From Eudorina sp. 2006-703-Eu-15 (lineage: Eukaryota > Chlorophyta > Chlorophyceae > Chlamydomonadales > Volvocaceae): DNA of 64,000 bases. Where the stretch lies: positions 161,501-225,500 of the forward strand of contig BDSI01000031.1 in assembly GCA_003117195.1 (NCBI GenBank), written 5' to 3'. Both the position numbers and the translations under genes were made by a program. Positions 23,916 to 37,200 of the stretch are shown here, piece by piece. How positions within the stretch are numbered: the first letter of the stretch is position 1; the number at the start of each line of letters is the position of its first letter. The notes under the pieces are model-generated. The model was not told where the DNA came from and did not search any database. It was given only the letters and a program-made list of their open reading frames with translations.

Positions 23916-24278
23916 TGTCAAGTTCTGCTATAGCCTATAGAGGTGAAGTCCCGGAAGCGGCAAGTAATGCGGGTTGCGGCCGGCGAATATAGCCAACCTC
24001 GCAAATGGCACGTTGACCAACGTGCAGCTAAATGGCTGTAAACGGATGCGGCGACCGACGCATTAGTGTCGCCATCACGCTATAATACAGCATTACCGTA
24101 CAACTATGTTGGGAGCAACTTGAGGGTGGACATTCACGCCAATGCTATTGATGTTGAACTGAGCGTGCGTGAATCAAGAATAGTTGGCTGCCCTGCTGCT
24201 CTTGGGCCTTGAGTTGTCGCGCTAGTTAAGAGATCTCCGAGTTTCTTGGGCGCGCATTTCGCCCGTGGTCCTGCAGCG
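23916..24278. promoter_or_regulatory. Divergent intergenic region, COX12 (-) and proteasome alpha-6 (+)
   Basis: 363 bp between two start codons pointing apart, so it must hold both promoters and 5' UTRs. No clear TATA box at the usual distance; no ORF of note. Confidence 0.6.
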
Positions 24279-26720
24279 ATGTTTAGGAACCAGGTGTGCA
24301 CAAATATCCTAGTAGACATGGATCTGGCGTGGTAGTCTCTGCTGGTCTCCCAAGTGCCTCACGCGATGCTCTCCCGCGCTCTTCGGCACTGCAGTATGAC
24401 ACCGACGTCACGACGTGGAGCCCACAGGGCCGCCTCTTCCAATTGGAATATGCCATGGAAGCTGTGAAGCAAGGCAGCTGCGCGGTTGGCCTTAAGGTAA
24501 GGTGTTCCGCCACTCGACCCCGGCCCTCCCCGGGGTTACGTACAATCGCAGGGCACGGCGTCCGGCTGCCTGCGAAAAAGTCCCATGAAGCAACACGAAT
24601 CGTCCACCATGATTCCACGTCACTTTCAGACATGTGGGCGTGAAGGGCTTCCCCTCTGCGTTCAGCTCCCTATGCCCCAAAACGCAACACGCACACCACA
24701 CCCTCGGCCAAGGCCATCATTGCCGCTCGTGACGCGTTGAACTGACCAGTGCCCAGTGTGGTGGGCGGAGGAACCCCGAACATCGACCTGTGGATTTAAA
24801 AATACCGTAGGCGCGGCAAGGGACCGCCCGGCCGGAAGCCGAAGAAGTTTGGACCGGCGCGTGGGGAATGCTCCACTGGGAGGCAGTTGACAGCAGCCAA
24901 GGGAGGATGGATCCGCCGCCCGCCCAGTGTTCCGCCCCGCCCCGCCCGCCCGCCCGCCCGCCCCTCCCCCCCGTCCCCCCCATTAGAGTGACACCCACGT
25001 GGTGCTGGCCACGTTGAAGCGCTCCCAGTCGGAGCTGTCGTCCTTCCAGCGCAAGGTCTTCAAGATCGACGACCACATGGGGATCGCCATCGCGGGGCTC
25101 ACGGGGGACGGCCGCTCGCTGTGCAAGTACATGCGCAACGAGTGCATCAACCACAGGCGAGGGGAGGGAGGGAGGGAGGGAGGGAGGAAATCAGCTCCAC
25201 CCAAACCGGGATGGAGGTGTGTGGGGGACCTTTTGTGTGTGGGAGGGGAGCGGGGAGAGGGCGGGAGGTTATGAGTACGACTCGGCAAGATCGGAAATGC
25301 CCCCCGCCCCAGATTTTCAAGGACCGTCAACGGCGCGCCGGACACCGCGAGAACTGCGGTGCTTTACCAACCTCTCCGATCCCAGGGCTGGGATGCACGG
25401 GGCTGCACTGGGCTGGGTTGCATTAGGGTTCCTTTGTCTACTGGTGTGGGTCGGCAGGAGCAAGTGCAAGTGACAGGAGAAGGCACTTTTAGGAGGGGAC
25501 ACAAAATGGGGCCTCGCCTCATGGACGCGCTCGAACCCCCTCCCGACCCTATCGGCTGTCTTTCACCTTGGCCGCTGCGCCGCGCGCAGCTGCGGCCCCC
25601 CCCTCGGTGATCTCGACCCACGTGTCCCTTCCCGTGCCTGCGCCCACCCACTGCCCGCCGGCAGATACGTGTACGAGAGCGCCATGCCGGTGGGTCGGCT
25701 GGTACGGCAGATCGCCGACAAGTCGCAGGTCTGCACGCAGCGGTCGTGGAAGCGGCCTTACGGGGTGGGCCTGCTGGTGGCGGGGCTGGACTCCCAGGGT
25801 CCGCACCTCTTCTCCACCTGCCCCTCCGGCAACTACTACGAGTACAAGGCCATTGCGATCGGGGCCAGGTCGCAGGTACGGCAGCTGTCATGTTGCGGAG
25901 GTCTCCACACGTCGGGGTCCGGCAGGGGCTGCGCGTGAGCCTGCGGACTGGCTCAGGGCGTGTGTGTATGTGTACGTGTACGGTATCTGGGTCCAGGAGA
26001 GGGTGTGGGAGCAGGGAGAGATCCAGACGGCTAGCGGGGGGCGATCTTCCTCCCGTGAAAGAGCATGATGCCCTCCGCCGGTGTGGGGGAGCGCCCGGGC
26101 TGCATGATGAGCAAAAGCGGGACAACCGGACAAAAAGACATGCATTGCGGGCCGTGGTTGGTACCGCTGTGCCGCCCCGCTCGCTGACCCTCTCCCACCA
26201 CCCACCCATGCATCCCATGCATCCGGCACCGTTGGCGCTGGCACCCGCCTCCACACGCACACACACCTATTTATTCCCCGCTGCTGGTGAACTCCTTGCT
26301 TACGCGCCACGCCCATGCCTCCCGCTTGCCGTACAGGCCGCCAAGACGTACCTGGAGAAGCACTTTGAGACCTTCCCTGGCGCCTCACTGGACGAGCTCG
26401 TACGACACGGGTTGCGTGCGCTGCAGGCCAGCCTCAGTGAGGGTGAGCTGACGGAGGCGAACAGCAGCGTGGCGGTGGTGGGCAAGGACCTGGCGTTCAC
26501 GCTGCTGGAGGACGCGGCGGTACAGCCGTACATTACGGCATTCAAGGAGGACGAGGCCATGCAGGCCGAGGCGGCGGCGGCAGAGCCGGCGCCGCCGCCG
26601 GAGACGGAAGCGGAGCGGGAGGCGCGGGCCGCCGCGGAGCGGGCTCAGGACGGGGGCGAGGCGGCCTACGAGGCGGCTCTGCACGAGGGCGAGGGGCCGG
26701 CGCCCATGGAGGCGGACTAG
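24279..26720 (+). CDS. POA6: 20S proteasome alpha subunit 6 (PSMA1/PAF/Pre5 type)
   Basis: Structural alpha-ring subunit of the 20S proteasome core, cytosol and nucleus. Exons: 24279-24293 (only MFRNQ), 24395-24496, 24987-25156, 25665-25875, 26337-26720, giving 293 aa. The alpha-type N-terminal signature is complete ([20 protein letters not shown]), followed by [33 protein letters not shown] and [18 protein letters not shown]. The match to the PAF/PSMA1 branch is strong along its whole length. The last about 50 residues form an Ala/Glu-rich acidic tail ending PMEAD, longer than usual. The junction 25156/25665 appears to use a GC donor (AG|GCGAGG); a GT donor near 25215 would add about 20 unconserved residues. 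Intron 2 is 490 bp. Confidence 0.96.
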
Positions 26721-26806
26721 CCGGTGGCATCATCTCGCTGAACTGTTGCGTCCACAGCTGTCGACGGCGGAGATGCGACTGAATTGTGCTGCAGCCTGTA
26801 GGTGGT

Positions 26807-28009
26807 TCAGATGTGGGGGGCATCTAGGGTCTCGTAGGGCAGCAACACGTCCAGAGGTGTAGGGGGGCTTGCGGGATCCAGGATGGGTGGCTGCCGGGTC
26901 GCGGTCGGTGCGGCCGCAGCCGCATGGTGCGCCTCGCCGTCTTCACGACCAGGTTGGGAGGGGGCCCGTCACGATGCACCGTGAGCGGGCGCCCCTACCC
27001 TTCAACCCCAGCGGGCACACCCATTACATCCAGCACACCGCAGCGCAAGCAGAGCAGGGTGCGGTCGCCGATGGGGGTTGGGGGGTCTCCAGGTGCATGT
27101 CGGGGGTGCGGCGCAGGGTCATGCGGAACGGGTGACGTGGGCAGTGACTGCAGGCGACGCTGCGCCGGTGCTCGTGTGGCGGGGTGCCGCATCATGGTCG
27201 CGTTTGCGGGGGCTCTGGCACAGGACGAATGGGAGCGAGTGCATCGCCGGGCGTGTCGGGCTGCGCGCGGCGCGGTGTTGCGGTGTACAGGGGATGCGAA
27301 AAGAAGGGAGGCCGAGGCTGTCACTAATAGCCTTGAGTTCCACATTCAAATCCACGTTCGGAAGGCCGAAGGAAAGGTCGGGTGAGCGGAGGCCATAGGA
27401 CAGCTGAGGAGCTGGATAGCGCCCCGACGGGTTGGTGGACCCACAGGCGTGGTCTGCTCCTGTCGCTCAAACTGTCCTGGGAGCGCGGGAGTTGGCGCGG
27501 GGCCTCGCGCGCAAGGTATATACGCACTTGCCCGCTGGTACTCGCAGGAAGGCATCCCGAGGGTCTCCCAAGGGGGACACCCCACTGTAGTGGTTTTTAT
27601 CCTATGCAAGTGCTACAGTGTGCTTACGAAAAGGAGAACGTACGAGGCATTGCGCTGTGCGCCTGGCCGGCGTTCCAAAACTCTCACCAGAAAGCGTGTG
27701 CAACTTGAGTGCCGCAGGTGACGTGAAGGTACCGTAGCACAGGACTGCGCCGGAATGAGTTATACTGAAGTTGTACCTCCGTGTTCACCGCGCCGCGCCG
27801 TCCAGCTCGCGCTTCATGCTCGTATCGCTCATCCTCAGTTCTAAACACAAAAGCCTGACCGCCTCGAGGATCACCGGAGGGTGCACTTTCCGAAATACCC
27901 CCAACGTAGCAACCGGCTTTGCGTTGCTGGCAGGTGGTGCTGTCCAATTGGAAAACCGAAACGTTCCTTCTGACACAAACGGCCTATCTGGTTGGCGGAA
28001 ATGACCCTT
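26807..28009 (-). CDS. Probable multi-exon gene of unknown identity
   Basis: I do not recognise this protein. Coding-like blocks with plausible splice sites appear on the minus strand. 28009-27789 (after CTGTCCAG; contains PPVILEAVRLLCLELRM, then donor GTGAAC). A block ending at about 27683 at a GTGAGA donor (PVLRYLHVTCGTQVAHAF). A block after CACTACAG, about 27589-27530 (SPLGDPRDAFLRV). 27403-27288 (YGLRSPDLSFGLPNVDLN, VELKAISDSLGLPSF). A last exon from about 26894 to TGA at 26807 (LDVLLPYETLDAPHI). The joins between blocks are not certain and one intron would be very short. It lies tail to tail with the proteasome gene and downstream of RBM28 on the same strand. GC is lower than in neighbouring exons. 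Real transcription is likely but the model is tentative. Confidence 0.4.
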
Positions 28010-28281
28010 CTGGACAGAAATAACGTCAATCTGGCCTGTTCAGTCAGCCCAAACTGTCCAACATTAAACCTCCGTAACCTTGGGCTCTCTTCAGCGAAAC
28101 GTTCCCAGTATACGTACGGCAGCGCTCTTGTGTACGACGAACCCACGACGCTCACGCGCTGAATTTAATTTACGTCGTCATTGTGATGCCATTGAGACGC
28201 CATGCCACGTCTCAAGACCGTTTATTCGCATACAACACCACCACATGGCCAGATCGGCGTTTCGACCACAACGGCACGAGC

Positions 28282-31200
28282 TCATCCGTCGAACCAACGA
28301 CGCAACCCGCCCGCCGCCGCCCCCGCCACGAGCGCTGCTACTCCGCCCGGAGCTGCCCCGCCCTTCGCGCCGCCGCCGCCGCCGCCGCCTGATCCTGTAC
28401 CCTTCCCACGACCACCGCCGGGTCCGCCCTTCGCTGCGCCGCCCTTGGCCCCGGCGCCTTGCTTCGCCGCTCCTGCCGCTTTTGGTTTCGATTTTGAATT
28501 CGAATTTTGCGCGGGCTTATCCCCCGCCAGTTTGGCGCGGTACTGCGCCACCAACCGGTCCAGTCGATCACCCCCCTCGCCTTCCTCGCCGCCGTCCCGC
28601 CGCCGCCGCCGTTTGGCAGCATTTGCGCCTCCTGCGCGTCCCGAGGGGGTCACAGCAACAGCAGCAGCGGCAGCGGCAGCGGTAGCGGCGGAGGCCGCAG
28701 AGGCAAAAACAAGGCCGATGATATGTTGTTTAAGAATAGATCGGTAACCAGAGACACACGGCACAGGCGCAGGCCCAAACCGGCCATCTGCAACAGCGAG
28801 CAACCATTGGCCCCAATCTACCGGTCTTTGTTATAAAAGCCCGCGTTCCCGTGCCGGCATACCACCCATACTACATGTACTAGTAGCCGTGCTAGGGACC
28901 TGTACTTCAGGTGCTCTCTGAGCCGTAGGATTTTGTCTGAAGTACATCTACTAATAGATGTACTACAGCCTGTACAATTTAACCAAGTAGCCGTACTAGT
29001 TGCTGGTATGATTCCAGGTACTAATAGTAGCCGTAACAGTAACCGGTACTCCCGTTACTAGTAGCCGTACTAGCTACCGGCACTCAAAAGTACTACCAGC
29101 CGTACTAGCCGTGCTAGTAGCCGGTACTCCAGGTACTAGGGGCCGCAGACATAAGACACAGTCGCGAAGCGCGCGGGGGAGCCACCAAAACACGTCGTGC
29201 CGTACCTTTCGAGGCCGCTGCCGCCAAACCCTCCTCCGCAATTCGATCAAGCTCGTCCTCCTCAGCTCGCCGCTTCCGCTGCTGCTGCGGCTGCTGCTGC
29301 TGCTGCTTTGGCGCCTGCTGTCGTTGCTGCTGCTGCCGCTGCCTCTTCTGCTGCTGCTGCTGCTGCTGCGCGGCCTGCTCCCCGTTCGCTTGCGGGACCT
29401 TGGCGACGGCCTTGGTCCCGCCGGCCTGTGGGGATACGTGAGGGCGTTACGGGGTTCAGCGCGCCGCCACATCCACATCCACAACCACATTGGGGGGGGG
29501 GTGTTCATCCAAGCCGGGCCGGCGAGGCCGCTCAGACCCTTCACGCACAAGCCAACACGTCAGCGACGAGCGCCCCGCGGTCCGCTGTCCACCGCATCCA
29601 CATCCCAAGTAGCGGGTGGCAGCTTCCTGCCCCTCCACCTACTCATATCACCAATTACTTACTAAGGTCCAAGCAAGCTCAGCGCCCGGGGTGCGCGCTT
29701 CGCTTTGCCAATCTGCTTCATTTCCATGTTGGGCGTTAGGGGATGGGTGTGGGCCCTAGATGGCCGGACGCCCACCGTTATGGCCGCGCGGCAGCGCTCG
29801 ACGGGGCATCTCAGGCCCGGAACGGTGTGTAACGGTGTGTAACGGTGTGTAACGGTTACACACACACACATGTACACACGCACACACCTGCCGCTGCTGC
29901 TTATTCGCCTCCACCGCCTCCACCAGCGCCTTCACGCCGCCCTCCTGTCCGCCGGGGAGGAGCAAGGGCGGGGCAGGGGACGTGCTGGGTTTGGGCAGGG
30001 CACTAGTGGAAGGCACAGCAACACCCCATCCCACCCCACCCCATCCCGCCACCGCCTCCACCGCGTCCACCGCCTCCGCAATGAACGGCGCCGTACCAGG
30101 AGGATCGCCTCCACTGTTCGCCTCGTACAAACCACGTCAGCACGCCGCGCCCGCGTCCGGAAACACGGCGGGAGACGTCGTGTTTGGTGGGTACAACACT
30201 GGGTACTGCACTCAGCGCCGTACAGTGCCGTACCTTGAGCAGCGCCTTCTTCTGCTCGATGCGCTCCTTCTGCCTCTGGCGCTTCCGCTGCCGCTTGGAC
30301 AGCGCGGTGCCGCCCTCCTCGTCGCCCTCGCCACCGCCACCGCCGCCGCCACCGCCGCCTCCCGCGTCACCTGCAGCACCATCCGGCAGCAACAGCACAT
30401 GTCGTGCCTGGGGTCTGGCACCTGGGCAAGCGCCGAATGAACGCCGGCATGTGGGATGCAGCACAACCTGGTGGCCCTCCCCCACCCCAGTACATCGCCT
30501 GGCCCACCGCAAGCTGCTCTCCGGCCCGTGCTTACCTTTGGCGGCCCTCTTGGCCGCCTTGCCTCCAGCGGCCTTGCCCCCGGCCGCCGGACCGCCGTTG
30601 GCGACCGCCGCCGCGCCGTCCGCCTCCCGCTCCGACCCCTCGCCGCCCTTGCTGCTCGTCCTGTCCTTCCTTTTGGTGCTCGCCTTCTTGCCCTTCTTCT
30701 CCCCATTTCCGGCTCCGTCGCCCTCCGCTTCAGCCTCCTGCTCCTGCCCCTGGCCCTGAGGCCGCTGCTGCTGCTGCTGCTCCTCCTGCCGCGCCCTTGA
30801 CCTCTCCCGCAGGTGCTCGATCTTCTTGAGCACCTGAGAGGGAACGTCAGCCCGCACCAAGGGTCGGTCAGGGGTTAGCCGTTCAGGGTTTCAGGAACGC
30901 CACGAAGCCATCACCGCCGCCGCCGCCGCCGCGGCCCGAACCGTGCAACACAACGTAATGCAACGCCCCCGACGGCAGGACACGGCGCGAAAGGTAAGAG
31001 ATCTCGACAACTTGTAATGTGTCGTCATGCAGCGTTGTAGGATACATTTTACAATGTGGTTAACGCTATGATACTGTGCAAAGATGCAGTCCCGCAGTCC
31101 CACTCCCACCACAACCGGCAGCAGGGGTGCCCGCAGCAGCAGCAGCAGCAGCGCGTGAAGGCGGAGAGGCGGCAGGGGTTGGGGCCGCTTCGCTGGCCCA

Positions 31201-34200
31201 CCGACCCACCCACAACACCCGACAGAAGTTCCTCATGAGGTGTTACGGTAGTCACCCGTTCAACCCCAACAAAGATCAGATGCGCGACCCGATGCGTCCG
31301 GCCGCCACCAACGGCACCGTCCCCCACCCTTCCTGCGTGTGAAACCCGCCCGTAAACCCCCACCAGCTGTTCTGGGCTTGCCTTCCTCTCCTACCCTGTC
31401 ATCACTCCTTCCGCAAACCCTGCAACACCCACCGACTGTTTCTTTTCAACCCACCGACCCGCAGTCCCTCCTCCCGGACGACGGACGACCCACCTTGACG
31501 TTGTCGATGGCGAACTCCACCATGGGCCGCTTATCCCGCCCCCAGGCGGTGCCAGGGTTGTTGTTCAGCTGCCGAAGGGCCACCAGCGCGTGTTCGTGGC
31601 TCTCGAACTCCACGAACCCAAGCCCCTGGGGCGGAGGGGGGCGTGGGCCGGGGGAGGGGGAGGGGGAGGGTGGAGGGGGGCGGTGGGTGGATATGCAGGC
31701 AGCGGGCTGGCATGGTAAGACGTGTAGGTCATTGCGCTGTTGGTGCCTGGCTGGGTGATTAGGGGTTAGTAAACGTGTACCCATTGTACGGCAAAACGCA
31801 TACAAAAATAAGGACACAGGTAATAAGGTTGGGGGAAAAGCCTCCGGACCTCACGCCTCCTTCCCGCACCACGCTTTGCCGTACCTTGGACTTCCGCGCC
31901 CCGGTCGCATCGTACTTGTCCTGCTCCCGCAGGATCTTGGCCTGTACGGCAAGAGTACGGCGCCGTCATGCGGAGGGTTGAAAGCACACGTAACAGCGGC
32001 GGCACAGCGCAAACGTGCGGCGCGGTTCTGCAGCAATGGCATCTACGACTGGGGACGTGGTTGGCTACTGGGGTTCGTTCCACTCCCGATGTCATCTTTT
32101 GATACCACCACGAACAAATGCACACGTGCGGTCAAGCGGCGGACTCCAGTTCGCTCCCGTGCGCGGGTATTAGAAAACTGCACATGCGGACGTGGGCCTG
32201 ATTGTTTTGTTATTATTGAATTATTGAGGGGGGCTGCCCCCCGCGTATACGGCACCCTATCGGGCACACCTCGGTGCCGTTGGACCGCACGACAACGCTG
32301 TACGGCACCCTGACCCCATGTACGACATCACACCACCTGTACGACACGCGGGTTCTCCTTGGTGGCTCGCTCCTTGACCGCCCCCACAAACATCTTCCGC
32401 AGCTGCGCCTCCGACCAGCCGGGGGGGATGTTCCGTACGGACAGACGTGTACGGCTGATGACGAAGTTGGGCGACTTGAGCTTCTGGTTCTTCTCCTCCG
32501 CCGCCCGCTTGCGTTTGGCCCTGGCGGGGGGCCCAGGGGAGGGGGGTTTGTCGAGGCGAGAGTTGGATCGGATCGGGTCGGGTCTAGGCGGGTCGCGTGG
32601 GGGAACGGGGTTTCGGGGCGGGTAAGGGGGTTTCCCGGGCGGGGGAGGGGGCGGGGCGGGGCTCTCCACCAATACGCCCGGGTCCCAACAAGGGGCCGTT
32701 CGAAATAACATGGTCCAGCGCGACAATGTCACCGTACACACGATCCGTTCCTATCCGCTTACTTTCTACGTTTTCACAGTTGTTGTCCACAAAGTAACGC
32801 GAACCCCCCTGATGGCCCCTGATGGCCCCTGATGGCGTCGATCAAAACAGCGGAACCGCAAAATCCCCTTCCCCTCCCCCTCCTGTCAACCTCAAGACAG
32901 CGAAACTGCAACGGCAAAACAGTCACCGACCCCTTGCCGCCCCTCCTCCCTCCTCCCCGTGCCTCCCCCCGGGAGACGGAGACGCAGCGGATCACCCACT
33001 GGTCATGTGCCGACATGCCGCTCCAGGCGGGGGAGCCCTCCGTGATGTGGCCCTCCTTCGCTAGGTACAGGTTACGACGGTCCTTAGAGGCCACCTTGGA
33101 GGCCACCCGCTGTGTCTGTACGTCGGGGAGGGGGGGGGGATAGGCATGGCGGGGAGGGAGGCACGGAGGCAGGGGGGCAACGGCTCAGACCCGGGTCAGA
33201 ATGTCAGTACGGCAGTACGGCGGTACGACAGTACGGTACGAGCCATTGACTAGACACGGTGGGGCAACTGGTCACACGCTCCTCCTGCTCCTCCTCCACC
33301 TCCTCCTCCTCCTCCTCCTGTGTTTTATACTCACTTGCTCGTGCGCTGACCCCGCCTCCTCGGGGCCGCGCGAGTTCGGAGCCCCTCCCATCCCGGACCC
33401 CTTTTCCCCTCCACGTTCCCTCTAACGCTGCTTTCCCCCTTCCCCCTCCCCCTCCCCCCCCCACTCACCGCAATGCTCCTGGCCTCCTCCCCGCTCACCG
33501 CCAGATCCACATCCAACGGCCGACCCGACAGCGTGATACCGGGGCCCTCGTTGCGCCTGGGCAGGGAAGGGAAGGGGGGAGGGTCAGGGGAGCGGGAAGG
33601 AGTGACGGACGCTAGGGGCGGAAGGGGGGGGCGTCTACCGGAGCTATTGGCGAACCTTAACCCACCCACCCACCCCACCCCACTCCCCCTCGCCTGGCCC
33701 GTCCTCTTCCGCGCCGCGCTGCCGCCCCGCCATTCTCGCATACAGTTTGCCTTTTGTTGTTTCCTTTGGATGTTCCGTACTGTAGTTGCCCCTCTCACGC
33801 CGCGCCCACTCACTCAATTCCTCGGCTTCCCTCTATGCATCGCCATGACCTCGGACATCGCTCGCGGCGCGGCTACTCCTTCTACCACCACAGGTCGGTA
33901 AAGTATCTGTCCTTCTCGGGTTGAGGAGGGTTCGCACCTTGCTTACTGCTGCACCGGCGGCAGCGCGGCCGCGCCGCCACGCGCCCGCGCGCGGTCTCTG
34001 TCTTTCCATTGCTATGCAGGTACCGCACCACGTAAGTATACCGCGTTACGTTGGGTGTGCCCGGGTTCGTTCTTCGGGTTTATTTGTTTTTTCAATTTTT
34101 CCACCCCACCCCACCCCCAACAGCGCCGCTCACCGGCCCCGGGCACACGCCGCCGCCGCCTTGGCCGCCGCCTCCTCCTCCTTGAACTCCACGAAGGCGG

Positions 34201-37200
34201 TGCCCTTAGGCTTGCCGGAGGCCTTATCCATCACGAGCCTGCGACCCACGGGTCAGTGGTCGGGAGGGAGGAGAGAGCGCACACGGGCCGCTGCAGATCA
34301 ACAGCGCCCGGATGGTGCGGTGCGCTGCCGAGGTGATGATGGGTGATCTTGTGCCGCCGCGCCGTGTGTGTGTCGTACAGACACGGCGGCGCGGGGAGAC
34401 CCTAAACCCCGAGGATGAGAGGGGTTTGAGCTGGGGGTGCGGCGGGGATTGAAACCCCCCAAGAGGTTAGATAAGGCCCCCCCTAAGTTTGGGGAAGCTA
34501 GGGGGAAGCTGGGGGGTTAAATCGAAAAAACGAAAGAAACCCGAAGAACGCTGGGATGAGGGCCCCCCGGGGAGGTGTACGGGATGTGGCCGTGCCGACT
34601 CTCCAGCACATAAGGCCTCGGACTGGCGCCTTTGCTTCCCCGCACCCGAACTCACCACGGTGGCCCCCGCACCCAAACAGACAGATGCATGGGTGGCTCC
34701 CTCCCCGAAATTCCAATCGGGCCTTCGCTCCGGCTGCAGCTTGAACATCTCTATCAACGTCCTGTACCCGCTACCAACGCCCCTCAGAAAAAGACGTATA
34801 CAGACTACCCCGAAGCCGTCCCGGCCCCCGGCCCCGCTCCCCCCCAAGACTGCTGCCCCGGACCGACCTGCAGGCCTTGATGGGGCCGAAGACCTCCAGT
34901 CGTGCCTGCGTGATGGCGGGTCCAAGCCAACGGTCAACGGCCCGGAGGCCGGAGGCGATGCGAGGGTGTGCGCGAGACGAGGCCGAGATGGAATGGATGC
35001 GCCGCATCCGACCGCGCGGGACCCCCCTACACGTCCCGCGAGGGACCTCGTCCACCTCTTATCCGCTCCTCCTACTCCTCCTCGTCCCTTTCTTTGATTC
35101 TTCCGCTGGTTTCTCTCCTCCTCCTCCTCCTCCTCCCACCCGTCTACTCACAACGGTCCCACCTTCCCCCCCAAAGGTCCCACCCCTTGGGGTTCCTTTC
35201 ACGACTGGACCCCTCCGCTGTTGGCGCCCCAACCAAGTCTGGGAGCGGAAGGACACGCCCTCTTCATTCGCCCCTAATACCCTCCAAGGATCAGGTCATG
35301 TCGCACTCATGTCACAACTCCATGTGCCCATGTATGTTGTATCCCCTCCCCCCGCAGCCTTGTATATGGGCCGAGGAGGGCCCATAAGGCCCACCCACCC
35401 TCGCGCCCACCCACCTGCAGCCCCGCGCTTGTGACGTCCAGCGGGAGGCCCCGTACGAACACTGTCGTACTGAGGGAGGACGACTTTGCCGACGTGGATG
35501 CGGGGCGCTGCCGCGACTCGGGCCCGTCGCCGGCCGCTGCGGCGGCGTCTGCGCGTGCACGTGAGCACGACACACGAAGGGTACGGCAGCCGGCCCTCTC
35601 TCAGTGTGTAAGGGAGTGTGTCAGGGAGTCCCCCTTCAATGGACGAGACGGGATGTGGCTGCTTTCCATTGATGATGTTTTTCCATTGGCCTCGCCCCCC
35701 GCCACGACACGCCCGGTGTGCGACCCATGATGACCCATGGGTCGGGCCGTGCTGCCCTCACCAGCCCACCCACGCACCTGGGTCCTCCACCTCCTCCCCT
35801 TGCCACGCCTGCCGCTTCCTTTCCTGCGGCTGCTGCGGCTGCGGCTTCTTGTCCGGCTGCTGTTTCTCCCGTGGCGGCTGCTGTTTGGCTTCCCCGCCGA
35901 CGGCCGCCTTGGCCGCCTCGGGCCCCTGCGATTGCTCGTGCTCGTCCAGTACGGCACGCAGTACGTCGCTCAGCATGCCCCGCTCCCGCTGCGCTTCCTC
36001 GTCCTCGTCTCCCGCGTCTCCTTCCACCACCTCCTCGTCATCTTCCTCCAGCTCATCTTCCTCCTCATCCTCATCTTCCTCCAGCTCCTCTGCACACGCG
36101 AATAATCAGTCAAGGCGCTCCGACATTCGCGACGTACGACGGTAAAGGTTTGTTGGTCGTCGCCGCATTGCCTGCTTCGGATCTGCTAAGCCCCGTAGCC
36201 CCTTGCATGTCACGCACACCCGCCCTGCCTGCCTATGAGCCCACATCTACAGACGGACATTCGTACCGGGATGTTGCTCCCCGACGCAACCCTGTTCCTG
36301 ATGCCGTATCCGCCACCCCATGACCCCGCGTAGCTCACCTTCATCCTCGCCCTCCTCGTCCTCGTCCTCCTCCTCGCTGTCCAGAATCTCCGCCCCCTCC
36401 TCATCGCTGCTGAGCCCGATCTCCTCCTCCGTCTCATCCTCCTCTCCGTCTTCCTCGTCCTCCTCGTCATCATCATCCTCATCCTCATCCTCGCCCTCGT
36501 CACCCTCACCGCCGCTCTCCTCGCCCTCCTCCTCCGAACCTGCGGCCCCAGCGCGGCCACATGCCTCCACGCTCACGCCGGCATGCCCCGGAGGGAAACG
36601 CGCCCTCCCAACCGGTACTCCCAACCTCCCCCGACCTCGGAGCAAATCCCTCGACTCCCTTTGCTGTAGCAGCAACAGCAGCAGCCCTCCAGCCCCCCAG
36701 CTCACCCGACGCGGGTCGGTCCGGGTCCTCCGATGTCTCCTGACGGCCGCCGGCTGCCTCCCCGGCGGCCGCTGCCCCGCCAGCAGCTGCTGCTGCCCCT
36801 CCCTGGAGGTACTGGGTCTTGGACACCGCCCAATCCACCACCACCAATCGACCCATCAGCTCCTGCCATACACAGAGAAAAGCGTCAGGTGACAGTGGTA
36901 CTTACACACACGCCCATTCGGGCGGCTTCCTCGCTAAACACACACACACAGACGTACGACAGAAATGTACGACACCCACATGCCCCACGTGTCACTCCCG
37001 CGGGTGCGCGAGAGGCCCTAGGCCTGCTGCCCATTGGAGGTGGTGGAGCCAACGACGAGGTGAGGGGATCGTATCCCCAAAATGCAGGGCGGGCGCCAGG
37101 GAAAAGGAAGGGGGTGAGGGAAGGAGGTAGGTAGGTAGGGAGGGAGGGGAGACTCCGCCAACGGACCCCTTCAGGGAGGCGGCTGCGGGTCGCTGTAAAA

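Noticed and set aside
36210..36705. Other-frame open reading frames in the acidic part of RBM28
   Set aside because: They arise from the GAG/GAC-rich coding repeat; the phase-consistent exon 36339-36539 explains the region.
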